NCBI GenBank assembly: GCA_002733715.2
Contig: NVWQ02000072.1
Coordinates: forward strand, 1 to 58,330
Length of the DNA stretch: 58,330 nt
Source: Methylophaga sp.
GTDB lineage: Bacteria; Pseudomonadota; Gammaproteobacteria; Nitrosococcales; Methylophagaceae
Direction: 5' to 3'
Part shown: one piece after another, positions 29,390-38,753 of the stretch
How positions within the stretch are numbered: the stretch's first letter is position 1
Layout of the letters: each line of letters opens with the position of its first letter
Notes under the pieces: model-generated
What the model was told of the DNA's origin: nothing
The model's database searches: none
What the model saw: only the letters and a program-made list of their open reading frames with translations
Position numbers and translations under genes: made by a program

Positions 29390-29415
29390 AAAAAAAGCCG
29401 GCAACTGCCGGCTTT
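29390..29415 (-). terminator. Terminator closing the ccoNOQP transcript
   Basis: A 10-bp stem with the core GCCGGCA/TGCCGGC (arms 29394-29403 and 29406-29415, 2-nt loop) lies 20 nt beyond the stop of the 39-residue ORF. On the minus strand it is followed by seven T. It separates the structural operon ccoNOQP from the assembly operon ccoGHIS, so ccoG probably has its own promoter in 29294-29389 or depends on readthrough. A loop of 2 nt means the closing pairs must open. Confidence 0.85.
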
Positions 29416-29434
29416 CTCAGATTAATTTAAATAA

Positions 29435-29554
29435 TCAATCTTCTGAGTGATCTTCATTGATATGCTTCAATGCATAACGAACAAAGTAAGCAAGCCCAAC
29501 AATCATCGCAATAACACTTAAAATCACAGAAACTGAAACCCAATCTATATTCAT
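29435..29554 (-). CDS. 39-residue single-helix membrane protein after ccoP (possible extra cbb3 subunit)
   Basis: Small ORF, 40 codons. It starts MNIDWVSVSVILSVIAMIVG and has one transmembrane helix (residues 6-24), then YFVRYALKHINEDHSED, a charged tail. The start is well supported: GGAG lies 6 nt before the ATG. It lies 49 nt after ccoP and 20 nt before a strong terminator, so it is the last gene of the ccoNOQP transcript. Pseudomonas stutzeri cbb3 oxidase has an additional single-helix subunit of 36 residues, CcoM; size and topology here are similar, but homology cannot be judged by eye. It could equally be an unrelated small membrane protein. Confidence 0.7.
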   Translation of the reverse strand: MNIDWVSVSVILSVIAMIVGLAYFVRYALKHINEDHSED

Positions 29555-29603
29555 AATTATCTCCAAACTCAATAAAAATGGTTAGCCATTTCTACAGTTT
29601 ATA

Positions 29604-30563
29604 TTATTGACCACCACCAAATTGGTGAACATAAACAGCTAACTTCTTAATTTCTATTTCCGTCAAGCGTTCTGATTCATCGCCTTCTAATTCATCATCC
29701 CAGTCAATTTCGCTCGGATCTTCATCGTCCTCGATCGCTTCTGCCGTAAGCTCTAAAATAACAGCCCGTTTTTCACTCCATGCAGGCATAACTGCAACTC
29801 GGGTTTTAGAATCACTGCCATCATTTACACCATGCAGAATTGTATAGCGTACTTCTTCTTCAGTACCAGAAAATCGCCAGATTCTATCTGTTAGGTTAGC
29901 CGACCCCATCATCTTAACGCCTTTCGCATCGGCACCATGACAAGCAAAGCAACCTTTGGCAGCATATAAAGCTTTACCCGCTTCTGTTGCCGTTCCATTA
30001 GAGCTGTTCACAACAAATTTCACAAGCTGATCAACTTCCGTCGCGTTAAGTAACTTCGAATGAGCGGGCATTGTTCCTGCTCGGCCTTTAGCAATACTCA
30101 TTTCAATTTCATTAATATCACCGCCATATAACCAATCATCATCAGTCAGGTTAGGATAACCAGCATTTTGTGCTGGCGCACCACCAGTGCCATGACATGC
30201 GGCACAGTTATCACCAAATAGTACTTTGCTTGAGCCTATTGCGTAATTTAGCATTTTCTGGTCTGCTAAAATCTCTTCTACGCTCATCGCTGCCAACGCA
30301 TCTTCAAACGGTGCTCGAATAACTTCCACTTCAGCTAACGCCTCTTTATATTCGTTGATTTGCGTCCAGCCTAACAGCCCTTTCGTACTACCATTTATCA
30401 AAGGTAGTGATGGATATAGGATAAAGTAAACCACAACTACGACACCACTTAACCACAGTGAATTGAGCCACCAACGTGGACACGGATTATCTAGCTCTCT
30501 AATCCCATCCCATACATGGCCAGTGTCTTTTACTTCAGCAGGATTATTCTTTTTATCTGCCAT
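29604..30563 (-). CDS. ccoP: cbb3-type cytochrome c oxidase subunit III (diheme CcoP)
   Basis: 319 residues. The N-terminal conserved motif VWDGIRELDNPCPRWWL (residues 17-33) is the CcoP signature, followed by a TM helix near residues 34-55. The periplasmic part carries two c-type heme sites, CAACHGTGG near residue 99 and CFACHGADAKG near residue 205, each with distal Met candidates in AGTMPAH and VAVMPAW. It passes electrons from soluble cytochrome c to CcoO. An acidic insertion near the C terminus (EDDEDPSEIDWDDELEGDE) is unusual. Follows ccoQ after 1 nt. Confidence 0.95.
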   Translation of the reverse strand: MADKKNNPAEVKDTGHVWDGIRELDNPCPRWWLNSLWLSGVVVVVYFILYPSLPLINGSTKGLLGWTQINEYKEALAEVEVIRAPFEDALAAMSVEEILADQKMLNYAIGSSKVLFGDNCAACHGTGGAPAQNAGYPNLTDDDWLYGGDINEIEMSIAKGRAGTMPAHSKLLNATEVDQLVKFVVNSSNGTATEAGKALYAAKGCFACHGADAKGVKMMGSANLTDRIWRFSGTEEEVRYTILHGVNDGSDSKTRVAVMPAWSEKRAVILELTAEAIEDDEDPSEIDWDDELEGDESERLTEIEIKKLAVYVHQFGGGQ

Positions 30564-30564
30564 C

Positions 30565-30768
30565 TTATTTCTCCGATTTTATATCGTTTTCGTCATCTAA
30601 AAGCATGGTGCGATGTGATTCTAATTCTTCTTTATTTTTAGGGTTATATGTCCAAAAAAAGGCAATAACCAATATAATAAAAACACTCACTGTCAACACC
30701 AGTCCGAACCAGTCTGTTCCAGTCATCGCACTCCAATCAGTGTGAAAATACTCTTGAAGTTTAGTCAC
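30565..30768 (-). CDS. ccoQ: cbb3 oxidase small subunit CcoQ/FixQ
   Basis: 67 residues with one transmembrane helix ([20 protein letters not shown], about residues 22-41), followed by the [20 protein letters not shown] segment typical of the CcoQ/FixQ family. CcoQ stabilises the cbb3 complex. It overlaps the end of ccoO by 8 nt and is followed immediately by ccoP. Confidence 0.9.
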   Translation of the reverse strand: MTKLQEYFHTDWSAMTGTDWFGLVLTVSVFIILVIAFFWTYNPKNKEELESHRTMLLDDENDIKSEK

Positions 30769-31441
30769 GATAGTCTCTGCCTGGTTCGAATTTAATCATT
30801 GTACCTAGCATTTGAAGATAGGCTACCATTGCATCCATCTCAGTTTTACCTTCAACAGACGCTGCCGCACCTTTAATATCTTCATCACTATAAGGTACAC
30901 CTAATACACGCATTGCTTTCACACGTTTCTCCATGCCAACACCATCAATATGGGCACCATCTAACCATACATAATTAGGCATGACTGATTCAGGTACAAC
31001 TGAGCGAGGAGCACGCAAATGCTGCCTATGCCATGCATCAGAATATTTACCACCGACACGCGCTAGATCAGGCCCTGTACGTTTAGAACCCCATTGGAAT
31101 GGATGGTCATATTTAGATTCAACGGCTAATGAATAATGACCATAGCGATCTTTTTCATCACGGAAAGGCCGAATCATTTGTGAATGGCATAAATAACAGC
31201 CCTCACGCTGATAGATATCTCGGCCGGCTAATTCTAGCGCGGTATAAGGCCGAACACCTTTCAACTCCTCAAATTCAGGATGATTAATATCCTCGAATGT
31301 GGTTTTTAAATAGAACAGCGGTACGATTTCAACAATACCACCCACTGACACAATCATGGCTATCGCCAAAACCAAGGCAAATACATTTTTTTCCAGCTTC
31401 TCTTGAAGGGGAACGCGCTTATTTAATTTCTGTTTAGACAT
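30761..31441 (-). CDS. ccoO: cbb3-type cytochrome c oxidase subunit II (monoheme CcoO)
   Basis: 226 residues. N-terminal TM anchor ([24 protein letters not shown], about residues 20-43), then the FixO signature ending in [20 protein letters not shown], where CYLCH binds heme c. Downstream [19 protein letters not shown] and the axial-ligand region [10 protein letters not shown] are conserved. It receives electrons from CcoP and passes them to CcoN. It lies 11 nt after ccoN. Confidence 0.96.
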   Translation of the reverse strand: MSKQKLNKRVPLQEKLEKNVFALVLAIAMIVSVGGIVEIVPLFYLKTTFEDINHPEFEELKGVRPYTALELAGRDIYQREGCYLCHSQMIRPFRDEKDRYGHYSLAVESKYDHPFQWGSKRTGPDLARVGGKYSDAWHRQHLRAPRSVVPESVMPNYVWLDGAHIDGVGMEKRVKAMRVLGVPYSDEDIKGAAASVEGKTEMDAMVAYLQMLGTMIKFEPGRDYRD

Positions 31442-31452
31442 GCCCGTCTCCT

Positions 31453-32880
31453 TTAAATAACAGCGTTAGCTACGGCTGCTGATTTCGCAGACTCGTTAGC
31501 AATAGCTTTACGAATAGTTACAGTAATGTTGAACAACATAATACAGCCACCCAAGAAGAAGATTAGTCCGCCTGCGGCACGCATTGCGTAGTATGGGTGC
31601 ATCTGAGCAACTGACTCAACGAAGGTATAAGCCAAGTTACCATAATCATCATAGGCACGCCACATTAGGCCTTGCATAATACCTGACACCCACATCGAAG
31701 TAATATAAATAGCGGTTCCAATTGTAGCCATCCAGAAATGGAGGTTCACTAACTTAACAGACCAGATAGTTGTACCCCATAGGCGTTCAACCATGTGGTA
31801 AATAGCACCAATAGAAACCATTGCTACCCAACCTAATGCACCTGCATGTACATGACCGATTGTCCAGTCAGTGTAATGAGATAAAGCATTAACAGTTTTT
31901 GCTGCCATTACAGGACCTTCAAATGTAGACATTGCGTAAAATGCTAATGACACAATAAGGAAGCGTAAGATGTAATCTGTACGCAATTTATCCCACGCAC
32001 CACTTAATGTGAACATACCGTTAATCGCACCACCCCATGATGGGATGATCATCGCTAACGAGATAGCAGCACCTAAAGAACCTGTCCAATCTGGTAATGC
32101 AGTGTATTGAAGGTGATGAGCACCTAACCATACATAACCAAAAGTTAAAGCCCAGAAATGAATCACTGATAAACGATATGAATAAATAGGACGATTAGCT
32201 TGCTTAGGAACGAAATAGTACATAATTCCTAAGAAACCAGCGGTTAGGAAGAAACCCACCGCATTATGTCCCCACCACCATTGGATCATTGCATCTTGTA
32301 CACCTGAGAAAATCGAATATGATTTAAACAGCTCTACAGGAATGGCTAAACTGTTCACCACATGTAGATAAGTAATCATAATCATCATCGCTAAGAAAAA
32401 CCAATTGGCAACGTAAATATGTGACACCTTGCGAATAGATAATGTCATGATGAAGTTGAACGAATATGCCAACCAAACAACAGCAATTAAGATATCAATT
32501 GGCCATTCTAATTCAGCATATTCTTTTGATTGTGTATAACCTAATGGCAGGGTAATAATGGCACTAACAATAACTAGGTTCCAGCCCCAGAAGGTGAACC
32601 AAGCTAATTTATCACTCCACAATCGTACAGCAGAGGTACGTTGTACGATGTAATAAGCCGTTGCCATTAATGTTGAGCCACCAAATGCAAATATAACTGC
32701 ATTAGTGTGTAATGGGCGTAAACGACCAAAGCTAATATATGGATTATCGAAATTAAGAACTGGCCATGCCAATTCTGAGGCGATATACACACCTATTCCC
32801 GTACCTACCACCAAGTAGACCACTGCCATATAGGCAAACCACTTGACTATTTGAAAACTATATTGCTGTTCCGCTTGCAT
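31453..32880 (-). CDS. ccoN: cbb3-type cytochrome c oxidase subunit I (CcoN)
   Basis: 475 residues from the ATG at 32880; the frame extends 7 codons to a TTG, but AAGGG lies ten bases before the ATG and family members start near this point. Twelve TM helices of the heme-copper oxidase catalytic subunit. Histidine ligands are visible: [11 protein letters not shown] for low-spin heme b, [20 protein letters not shown] for CuB (with the Tyr of the next helices), [13 protein letters not shown] for the two adjacent CuB His, and [17 protein letters not shown] for the b3 and b hemes. High-affinity terminal oxidase for low oxygen. A perfect FNR box lies upstream. Confidence 0.96.
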   Translation of the reverse strand: MQAEQQYSFQIVKWFAYMAVVYLVVGTGIGVYIASELAWPVLNFDNPYISFGRLRPLHTNAVIFAFGGSTLMATAYYIVQRTSAVRLWSDKLAWFTFWGWNLVIVSAIITLPLGYTQSKEYAELEWPIDILIAVVWLAYSFNFIMTLSIRKVSHIYVANWFFLAMMIMITYLHVVNSLAIPVELFKSYSIFSGVQDAMIQWWWGHNAVGFFLTAGFLGIMYYFVPKQANRPIYSYRLSVIHFWALTFGYVWLGAHHLQYTALPDWTGSLGAAISLAMIIPSWGGAINGMFTLSGAWDKLRTDYILRFLIVSLAFYAMSTFEGPVMAAKTVNALSHYTDWTIGHVHAGALGWVAMVSIGAIYHMVERLWGTTIWSVKLVNLHFWMATIGTAIYITSMWVSGIMQGLMWRAYDDYGNLAYTFVESVAQMHPYYAMRAAGGLIFFLGGCIMLFNITVTIRKAIANESAKSAAVANAVI

Positions 32881-33017
32881 AGCGATCACACCCTTTTTCA
32901 ATTTAAAAAACCAGAAAAACTTCTTACCTTTATGAGAAGCATCGCCCCATCAATCACACTCAAATAAAGCAATAATAGATTGTACACTAAATGAGCAATT
33001 AGACTTGCCCCCATTAT

Positions 33018-33031
33018 TTGATCTAGATCAA
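33018..33031 (-). promoter_or_regulatory. FNR/ANR box of the ccoNOQP operon
   Basis: The sequence TTGATCTAGATCAA fits the FNR/ANR consensus TTGAT-N4-ATCAA at every defined base and is fully palindromic. Its centre is about 144 nt before the ccoN ATG. If the TACAAT at 32979-32984 is the -10, the site would be centred about 52 nt before the transcript start; for the classical -41.5 position another -10 nearer the box is needed. Oxygen-responsive FNR/ANR activation of cbb3 oxidase operons is well known in proteobacteria. Confidence 0.8.
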
Positions 33032-33204
33032 AATTATAGGTGAAAAGCCATAACGCAAATGTTATTTGCCTTACATTTTTGTCTAATGTTTGTGTAATTG
33101 TGCTGATTTAAGTGCTTCAGGTCAAGCTGGAGAATAGGGTCTATCCAATAATTAGAAACAGAAATCTTGATATATCATTAACTTATAATGTATTTATAAA
33201 ATAT

Positions 33205-33220
33205 TATGATCTGCATCACA
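33205..33220. promoter_or_regulatory. Possible second CRP/FNR-family site upstream of ccoN
   Basis: TATGA-N6-TCACA matches the CRP consensus TGTGA-N6-TCACA at 9 of 10 defined bases. Read as FNR it is ATGAT-N4-ATCAC, with both inner TGAT/ATCA half-sites intact. It is about 190 bp upstream of the perfect FNR box, far from the expected promoter, so its role is uncertain. Confidence 0.3.
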
Positions 33221-33254
33221 AATTTAGTGATCGAAATATAAGCTAGCATTCCGG

Positions 33255-33641
33255 TCAAATAAGGGATATTACCAACATAACTCGCCTGTCTTCTAAGGCC
33301 AATAAGTTATATGTTCTGCATGCTGAACCTAAAGTCATTGATTCCACGCCAATTGATTTTTTTGCCAACCTCGCTATTATTTCAGCTTTTGGTCGAGGGA
33401 TAATAGGGCCTGCCGTAAAAATGATAATTTCTGGTTCTAGTGTGTGTAAATAACTGATATCTTCTTCTGATAGCTTGCTTATATCAGTAATTTTGGCAGG
33501 GCTTATTATTTGGTCTGGGGTGACAATTAAGCTTGAGCCTAATTGGATTGAATAGGTTTGTTTTTCGGGGCTTATAATGACCTGATTATCATCATAAGAA
33601 ATTATCTGGTTTGCATTTGTTGCTTCCAGACTAAACTTCAT
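33255..33641 (-). CDS. Mth938/NDUFAF3-like domain protein
   Basis: 128 residues of the Mth938-domain (DUF498, AAMDC/NDUFAF3-related) family. Typical features are the early ISYDDNQVIIS strand region, SLIVTPDQIISP, EPEIIIFTAGPIIPRPKAEI (usually written as an LLxGTG-type loop) and the end IGVESMTLGSACRTYNLLALEDRRV. The bacterial function is not established; the mitochondrial relative helps complex I assembly. It follows ihfB by 6 nt, a place held by lapA/lapB in enterobacteria, and is probably in the same transcript. Confidence 0.8.
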   Translation of the reverse strand: MKFSLEATNANQIISYDDNQVIISPEKQTYSIQLGSSLIVTPDQIISPAKITDISKLSEEDISYLHTLEPEIIIFTAGPIIPRPKAEIIARLAKKSIGVESMTLGSACRTYNLLALEDRRVMLVISLI

Positions 33642-33647
33642 CTGTAA

Positions 33648-33938
33648 TTACAAGCCTGCGGCTTCGTTAACACGCTCACGTAGTTCTTTGCCTGGTTTAA
33701 AATGTGGCACATACTTCTCACCTAATTGTACAGATTCGCCGCTTTTAGGATTGCGACCAACACGTGGTGGACGGTGATGCAAAGTAAAACTTCCGAAGCC
33801 TCGGATTTCAATACGCTCTCCACCTGCTAAGCTATTACTCATTTGACTTAGCATTAACTTAACTGCTAATTCAACATCACGATAATTTAACAGTGATTGC
33901 TGCTCAGATAACTTTTCGATTAAATCTGATTTTGTCAT
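33648..33938 (-). CDS. ihfB: Integration host factor beta subunit
   Basis: 96 residues from the ATG at 33938. It begins [18 protein letters not shown], as in E. coli IhfB. The frame continues 8 codons to a GTG, but AAGGA precedes the ATG and the family length supports the shorter form. The DNA-binding arm [26 protein letters not shown] contains the intercalating Pro, and the C-terminal helix [16 protein letters not shown] is intact. IHF bends DNA in recombination and in sigma-54 promoters, which fits the presence of PilR. It lies downstream of rpsA, separated by a terminator hairpin. Confidence 0.96.
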   Translation of the reverse strand: MTKSDLIEKLSEQQSLLNYRDVELAVKLMLSQMSNSLAGGERIEIRGFGSFTLHHRPPRVGRNPKSGESVQLGEKYVPHFKPGKELRERVNEAAGL

Positions 33939-34010
33939 ATTTTTAAATTCCTTAGCACTCACATTTTAAGATGTATACCCATAATACATGAATATGCTCT
34001 TAATCTTTAT

Positions 34011-34049
34011 AAAAAATAAGCACCTACATTTCTGCAGATGCTTATTTTT
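34011..34049 (-). terminator. Terminator between rpsA and ihfB
   Basis: An 11-bp stem (AAAATAAGCA pairs with TGCTTATTTT; arms about 34012-34022 and 34039-34049, 16-nt loop) lies 9 nt past the rpsA stop and is followed on the minus strand by a T tract. It probably attenuates rather than blocks ihfB transcription. Confidence 0.75.
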
Positions 34050-34057
34050 ATTTTTTG

Positions 34058-35734
34058 TTAACTATCTTTTTGATCCATTTTCTCTTTAAGTAGGTCGCCT
34101 AATGTAGTGGCACCACCTGATGAAGCATTTGAATACTCTTTAAGCGCTTCCGATTCTTCTTGAGAATCTTTTGCTTTGATAGACAAGGTTAATTTACGAT
34201 CTTTACGTGAAACACCGGTAAATTTCGCTTCAACTTTATCGCCTACTGATAATACTTTACTTGCATCTTCAGTACGCTCTTGAGCAATGTCAGCAACACG
34301 GATGTAACCTTCAACACCGTCAGTTAATTCAATTGTTGCACCACGTGCATCAACTTCCGTTACTTTACCTGTAACAATACTACCTCGTGGGTTTGCAGCC
34401 ATATATTCTGAGAACGGGTCATCTTGCATTTGCTTGATGCCCAAAGAAATACGTTCACGTTCAGGGTCAATAGCCAATACAACCGCTTCAAGGTTATCGC
34501 CTTTCTTATAATCACGAATAAGCTCTTCGTTTTCTTCTTCCCATGAAAGATCAGAAAGATGGATTAAACCATCGATGTCGCCATCAAGACCAATGAACAC
34601 ACCAAAGTCAGTGATTGATTTAATTGAACCAGACACTTTATCGCCCTTGTTATGCGTCATTGCAAACTCTTCCCAAGGATTTGATTTACATTGCTTCATG
34701 CCTAATGAAATACGACGACGTTCCGCATCAATATCTAATACCATTACATCAACTTCATCACCTAGCTGAACAATTTTAGATGGGTGAACATTTTTGTTTG
34801 TCCAATCCATTTCAGACATGTGAACTAAACCTTCAACACCATCTTCAATTTCAACGAAACAACCATAATCAGCAATATTTGTAACTTTACCGCGAATACG
34901 GCTGCTTGCTGGGTAGCTGTTTGCAATTGTTTTCCAAGGATCGTCGCCCATTTGTTTCAGGCCTAAAGAAACGCGTTCACGCTCTTTATCAAATTTCAAT
35001 ACTTGAACTTCAATTTCATCACCAATAGTAACAACTTCTGATGGGTGTTTAATACGCTTCCAAGCCATATCTGTGATGTGTAATAGACCATCAATACCAC
35101 CAAGATCAACAAACGCACCGTAATCAGTAAGGTTCTTAACGATACCTTTAACGATTTTATCTTCTTCAAGCGTTTCTAATAATGCTTCACGTTCAACACT
35201 GTTTTCTGCTTCCATGATGGCACGACGAGAAACAACGATGTTGTTACGAGGGCGATCTAACTTAATAAGTTTAAATTCTAGTTCTTGACCTTCTAGGTGA
35301 GAAGTATCACGTAATGGACGAATATCTACCAATGATCCTGGTAGGAAAGCACGAATATTTTCTAGTTCAACGGTGAAACCACCTTTAACTCGACCAGAAA
35401 TAACACCAGTGATTGTTTCGTTTTCTTCAAATGCATGCTCTAGTGTAATCCACGCTTCAGCTGCTTTCGCTTTTTCACGTGATAACTGAGTTGCACCAAA
35501 ACCATCTTCCAAGGTTTCTAAAGAAACATCGACCAAATCACCTACTTCAACAGTGATTTCACCTTTTTCATTGTAGAATTCTTCTACAGGAATAGCGCCT
35601 TCTGATTTTAAACCAGCATTTACCATAACTACGTCAGAACTAATACTAACTATCATGCCAGATACAATTTTACCTGTTTGCATGGGTGTTGAATTTAAAC
35701 TCTCTTCAAAGAGATCCGCAAAGCTTTCGCTCAT
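34058..35734 (-). CDS. rpsA: 30S ribosomal protein S1
   Basis: 558 residues (E. coli S1: 557) made of six S1 RNA-binding repeats. The N-terminal ribosome-binding helix is [11 protein letters not shown]. The repeats are recognisable by [84 protein letters not shown] and the last one around [14 protein letters not shown]1 brings mRNA to the 30S subunit. The cmk-rpsA-ihfB order is conserved. The 123-bp leader before it could hold the S1 autoregulatory structure; only a weak ACCTAT/ATAGGT hairpin is seen near 35827-35852. Confidence 0.97.
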   Translation of the reverse strand: MSESFADLFEESLNSTPMQTGKIVSGMIVSISSDVVMVNAGLKSEGAIPVEEFYNEKGEITVEVGDLVDVSLETLEDGFGATQLSREKAKAAEAWITLEHAFEENETITGVISGRVKGGFTVELENIRAFLPGSLVDIRPLRDTSHLEGQELEFKLIKLDRPRNNIVVSRRAIMEAENSVEREALLETLEEDKIVKGIVKNLTDYGAFVDLGGIDGLLHITDMAWKRIKHPSEVVTIGDEIEVQVLKFDKERERVSLGLKQMGDDPWKTIANSYPASSRIRGKVTNIADYGCFVEIEDGVEGLVHMSEMDWTNKNVHPSKIVQLGDEVDVMVLDIDAERRRISLGMKQCKSNPWEEFAMTHNKGDKVSGSIKSITDFGVFIGLDGDIDGLIHLSDLSWEEENEELIRDYKKGDNLEAVVLAIDPERERISLGIKQMQDDPFSEYMAANPRGSIVTGKVTEVDARGATIELTDGVEGYIRVADIAQERTEDASKVLSVGDKVEAKFTGVSRKDRKLTLSIKAKDSQEESEALKEYSNASSGGATTLGDLLKEKMDQKDS

Positions 35735-35857
35735 TATTATTTACCTTAATTCCAATACTATTAAAACGTATGAAACCGCTCAAAAATGCCTATCCACCTA
35801 AATAAATGGGCAGGAAGTTAAAAAAACCTATTCTATCTATATAGCATAGGTACCAAA

Positions 35858-36538
35858 TTACATATCACCGCACTTTGCCATAATATGTTTATATACATCT
35901 TCTATACCTAATGCGCTAGAATCTAGCTCTAACGCATCAGTAGCAGGCCGCAATGGAGCTACTTCACGCTGACTATCTCGCACATCTCGTTCTGAGATAT
36001 CAGCAATAAGGGCGGTTAGATTACTCTCAATTCCTTTTTCTTTCAACTGCTTATATCGTCTTTGTGCTCGCACTTCGGCACTTGCCGTTAAATACACCTT
36101 ATGCTCAGCATCAGGAAATACCACGGTTCCCATATCTCGGCCATCAGTAACTAAGCCTGGAGCTTGTCGAAAATTATGTTGGCGATTTAGTAAGGCAGTT
36201 CGCACCAATGGTAGTGCAGCGACCTTTGAGGCAGCATTGCCTGCCTTCTCACTACGAATTATCGTGCTAACATCTTCACCTTCTAATAATACTTTTAAGG
36301 TATCATTATCAAGCGAAAAAACTAAATCTAAGTCTTGGGCAATTTCAGCTAATTTGGGTTCATCAGCCAAATCAACATCATGTTTTATTGCTGCTTGCGC
36401 TAATACTCGGTAGATTGCACCGCTATCTAAATAGTGCCAGCCTAGTTTTTTTGCTACCAACTGTGCGATAGTACCTTTACCTGATCCACTAGGGCCATCG
36501 ATGGTTAATACAGGTATTTTTTTACTCATCGATTTCAT
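35858..36538 (-). CDS. cmk: Cytidylate kinase
   Basis: 226 residues. Phosphorylates CMP and dCMP with ATP. The P-loop is [15 protein letters not shown] near residue 15, the CMP-binding [15 protein letters not shown] follows, and the conserved [23 protein letters not shown] lies in the middle, with the lid arginines in [11 protein letters not shown] and [13 protein letters not shown]. The frame begins 16 nt inside aroA; the ATG three codons later (36529) starts [15 protein letters not shown] and is as likely. The aroA-cmk-rpsA order is common in gammaproteobacteria. Confidence 0.96.
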   Translation of the reverse strand: MKSMSKKIPVLTIDGPSGSGKGTIAQLVAKKLGWHYLDSGAIYRVLAQAAIKHDVDLADEPKLAEIAQDLDLVFSLDNDTLKVLLEGEDVSTIIRSEKAGNAASKVAALPLVRTALLNRQHNFRQAPGLVTDGRDMGTVVFPDAEHKVYLTASAEVRAQRRYKQLKEKGIESNLTALIADISERDVRDSQREVAPLRPATDALELDSSALGIEDVYKHIMAKCGDM

Positions 36539-37841
36539 CTATGTCTAAGCCAACTTCATTGGCCAGCTCAACAAAGTTAGGGAATGATGTTGCTACATTG
36601 GCACAATCATTTATTTGAATAGTGCCACCCGCTTGTAAACCAGCAATCGCAAATGACATGGCAATGCGATGATCATCGTGGCTTTCAACTTCACCCGAAC
36701 CAATAACACCGCCATTAATAATAATACCGTCCGTTGTTGATTGAGCATCGACACCCAAAATTTGCAAACCATCAGCCATCGCTTGAATACGATCACTTTC
36801 TTTTACACGTAACTCTTCAGCACCTGTTAGCACGGTTTGGCCTTCAGCACAGGCCGCTGCTACAAATAATGCGGGGAATTCATCAATGGCTAATGGCACT
36901 TGATCTTCAGGAATATTAATTCCTTTTAACGGTGCATACTTAATACGAATATCAGCAACCGGTTCACCACCCGTCATTTTCTCATTTGATAAGCTAATAT
37001 CTGCACCCATCAGCCGTAAAATATTTATTACGCCAATACGTGTTGGATTCACTCCCACATGCGTCAAGGTAAGATCGGAACCTTCAGATATCGCCGCACC
37101 CACCATAAAGAAGGTTGCAGATGAAATGTCTGCTGGCACATCAATATTGGTCGCTGTTAACTTGCCGCCACCTTCGATTGAAACCGTATCACCTTGTACC
37201 TCCACCTGGTATCCCATTCCTGACAACATACGCTCGGTATGATCACGAGTCGGACCAGGTTCGGTAACGGTAGTTGTGCCTTCAGCATACATGCCCGCAA
37301 GCAAAATACATGATTTTACTTGCGCACTTGCCATTGGCAATTTATAGGTAATTGCCGTTAACTTATTGCCGGCCTTGATCAATAGTGGTGGCTTGCCATC
37401 GTTACTATCGATCACCGCACCCATCAGTGCTAACGGATCGGTTACACGACGCATCGGACGGCCAGATAAAGACTTATCGCCTGTTAAAGTACTTGTAAAT
37501 TGTTGACCTGCAAGCAAGCCGCTTAATAAACGAATTGACGTACCCGAGTTACCTAAGTAAACATCTTCTTTAGGGGCTTTTAGACCCTTCATTCCCACAC
37601 CATGAATAGTGACCTTGCCCTCTTTAGGTCCATCAATCTGCACACCCATAGCACGAAATGAAGCTAAAGTGGCTAAGGCGTCTTCACCTTCTAAAAAGCC
37701 AGTTACTTCAGTTACACCTTCAGCCAATGAACCTAACATAATTGATCGGTGTGAAATTGATTTATCACCCGGCACTCGGATCGACCCTTTAAAACTACCG
37801 CCAGGCTGAACTATATAATTCTTTTTAGACTCACTACTCAC
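36522..37841 (-). CDS. aroA: 3-phosphoshikimate 1-carboxyvinyltransferase (EPSP synthase)
   Basis: 439 residues. Sixth step of the shikimate pathway. The PEP and shikimate-phosphate sites are visible in [31 protein letters not shown] and [15 protein letters not shown]. The [14 protein letters not shown] segment is the class II signature (Bacillus/CP4 type) in place of the class I SSQFLTALLM type. The catalytic DEFPAL is near residue 324 and the last motif is [13 protein letters not shown]. The Gly of the NSGTS loop is present, so the Ala change that makes CP4 glyphosate-tolerant is absent. 51 nt after tyrA; in pseudomonads the two are fused. Confidence 0.95.
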   Translation of the reverse strand: MSSESKKNYIVQPGGSFKGSIRVPGDKSISHRSIMLGSLAEGVTEVTGFLEGEDALATLASFRAMGVQIDGPKEGKVTIHGVGMKGLKAPKEDVYLGNSGTSIRLLSGLLAGQQFTSTLTGDKSLSGRPMRRVTDPLALMGAVIDSNDGKPPLLIKAGNKLTAITYKLPMASAQVKSCILLAGMYAEGTTTVTEPGPTRDHTERMLSGMGYQVEVQGDTVSIEGGGKLTATNIDVPADISSATFFMVGAAISEGSDLTLTHVGVNPTRIGVINILRLMGADISLSNEKMTGGEPVADIRIKYAPLKGINIPEDQVPLAIDEFPALFVAAACAEGQTVLTGAEELRVKESDRIQAMADGLQILGVDAQSTTDGIIINGGVIGSGEVESHDDHRIAMSFAIAGLQAGGTIQINDCANVATSFPNFVELANEVGLDIDEIDE

Positions 37842-37892
37842 TGCTAATCAACTCCGCTTTCATAATTTTTGAAGACCTTGACACACTTCGTC

Positions 37893-38753
37893 TTATTCTG
37901 AAAACCGTGTATCGCGGGCTTTTTTTGCTCGTTCAAATACCGATTTCAATGTATCACCATCTTGATTCTCAATTGCCTGCTGCAATTGATTTAAACCATT
38001 CTGATATTCTTTTAACAATTCTAAAATTGCATCTTTATTGGTCAGACAGATGTCTCGCCACATTACCGCATCACTTGAGGCAATGCGTGAAAAATCTTTA
38101 AATCCACCGGCGGCATAGCGAAGCACTTCATCACAATCATCACGCTCAGCCAACATGCCTACTAAATTAAAGGCCAATATATGGGGTAGATGACTGGTTG
38201 CAGCTAAAACATCATCATGATGCTCAACATTCATATCAAATACTTCCGCGCCGGTGTTTTGCCACATTGATCTTACTTTTGCCAAAGCATCGACATTAGT
38301 TTCTGCAACAGGTGTTAAAACCACTCGGTGGTCTTGATATAACTCGGCAAAAGCTGCGCTTGGGCCGCTTTTCTCTGTACCTGCTATAGGATGGCCTGGC
38401 ACAAACTGCCTAAACTTATCGCCTAATACTTTTTTAGCAACGTCAACGACTTGCCCTTTGGCACTACCACCATCAGTGATAATAGCATCTGCTTTTACAT
38501 GTTCTGCGAGTTCAGCTAATACTATTTCCATCGCTGCCATCGGCACTGCAACAAAAATCATATCGGCATCTTTAACCGCATCGGCAATACTTGCTGCGGC
38601 ATGATCAATGACACCTAATTGCAACGCTTCCTTACGCACACTCGGCGTACGTGAATAGCCTGTGACTTCTGAAACCACTCCTGCTTTTTTCAAAGCCAAT
38701 GATAACGATCCACCAATCAAGCCCACACCAATAATAGCTAAACGCTTAATCAT
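37893..38753 (-). CDS. tyrA: Prephenate/arogenate dehydrogenase
   Basis: 286 residues, monofunctional, without the chorismate mutase domain of E. coli TyrA. The NAD(P)-binding fold begins IGVGLIGGSLSLALKKAG (residue 7 on). The catalytic-His segment is FVPGHPIAGTEKSGP and the second conserved part HDDVLAATSHLPHILAFNL. It oxidatively decarboxylates prephenate (or arogenate) toward tyrosine. The start overlaps the hisC stop by 4 nt; with hisC, which can also transaminate aromatic acids, and aroA it forms an aromatic amino acid cluster. Confidence 0.93.
   Translation of the reverse strand: MIKRLAIIGVGLIGGSLSLALKKAGVVSEVTGYSRTPSVRKEALQLGVIDHAAASIADAVKDADMIFVAVPMAAMEIVLAELAEHVKADAIITDGGSAKGQVVDVAKKVLGDKFRQFVPGHPIAGTEKSGPSAAFAELYQDHRVVLTPVAETNVDALAKVRSMWQNTGAEVFDMNVEHHDDVLAATSHLPHILAFNLVGMLAERDDCDEVLRYAAGGFKDFSRIASSDAVMWRDICLTNKDAILELLKEYQNGLNQLQQAIENQDGDTLKSVFERAKKARDTRFSE

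Larger units (their letters stand above)
32881..33254. other. 374-bp regulatory region upstream of ccoN
   Basis: No ORF is supported here. It lies between the end of the Mth938-like gene and the ccoN start, both read leftward. It holds a perfect FNR-type box (33018-33031), a second TGAT/ATCA-type site (33205-33220) and a -10-like TACAAT on the minus strand at 32979-32984. I see no clear terminator for the ihfB transcript, so some readthrough into cco genes is possible. Confidence 0.6.

Noticed and set aside
36522-37841. Glyphosate-tolerant EPSP synthase
   Set aside because: Although class II-like, the loop NSGTS keeps the Gly; the Ala change responsible for CP4 tolerance is absent.
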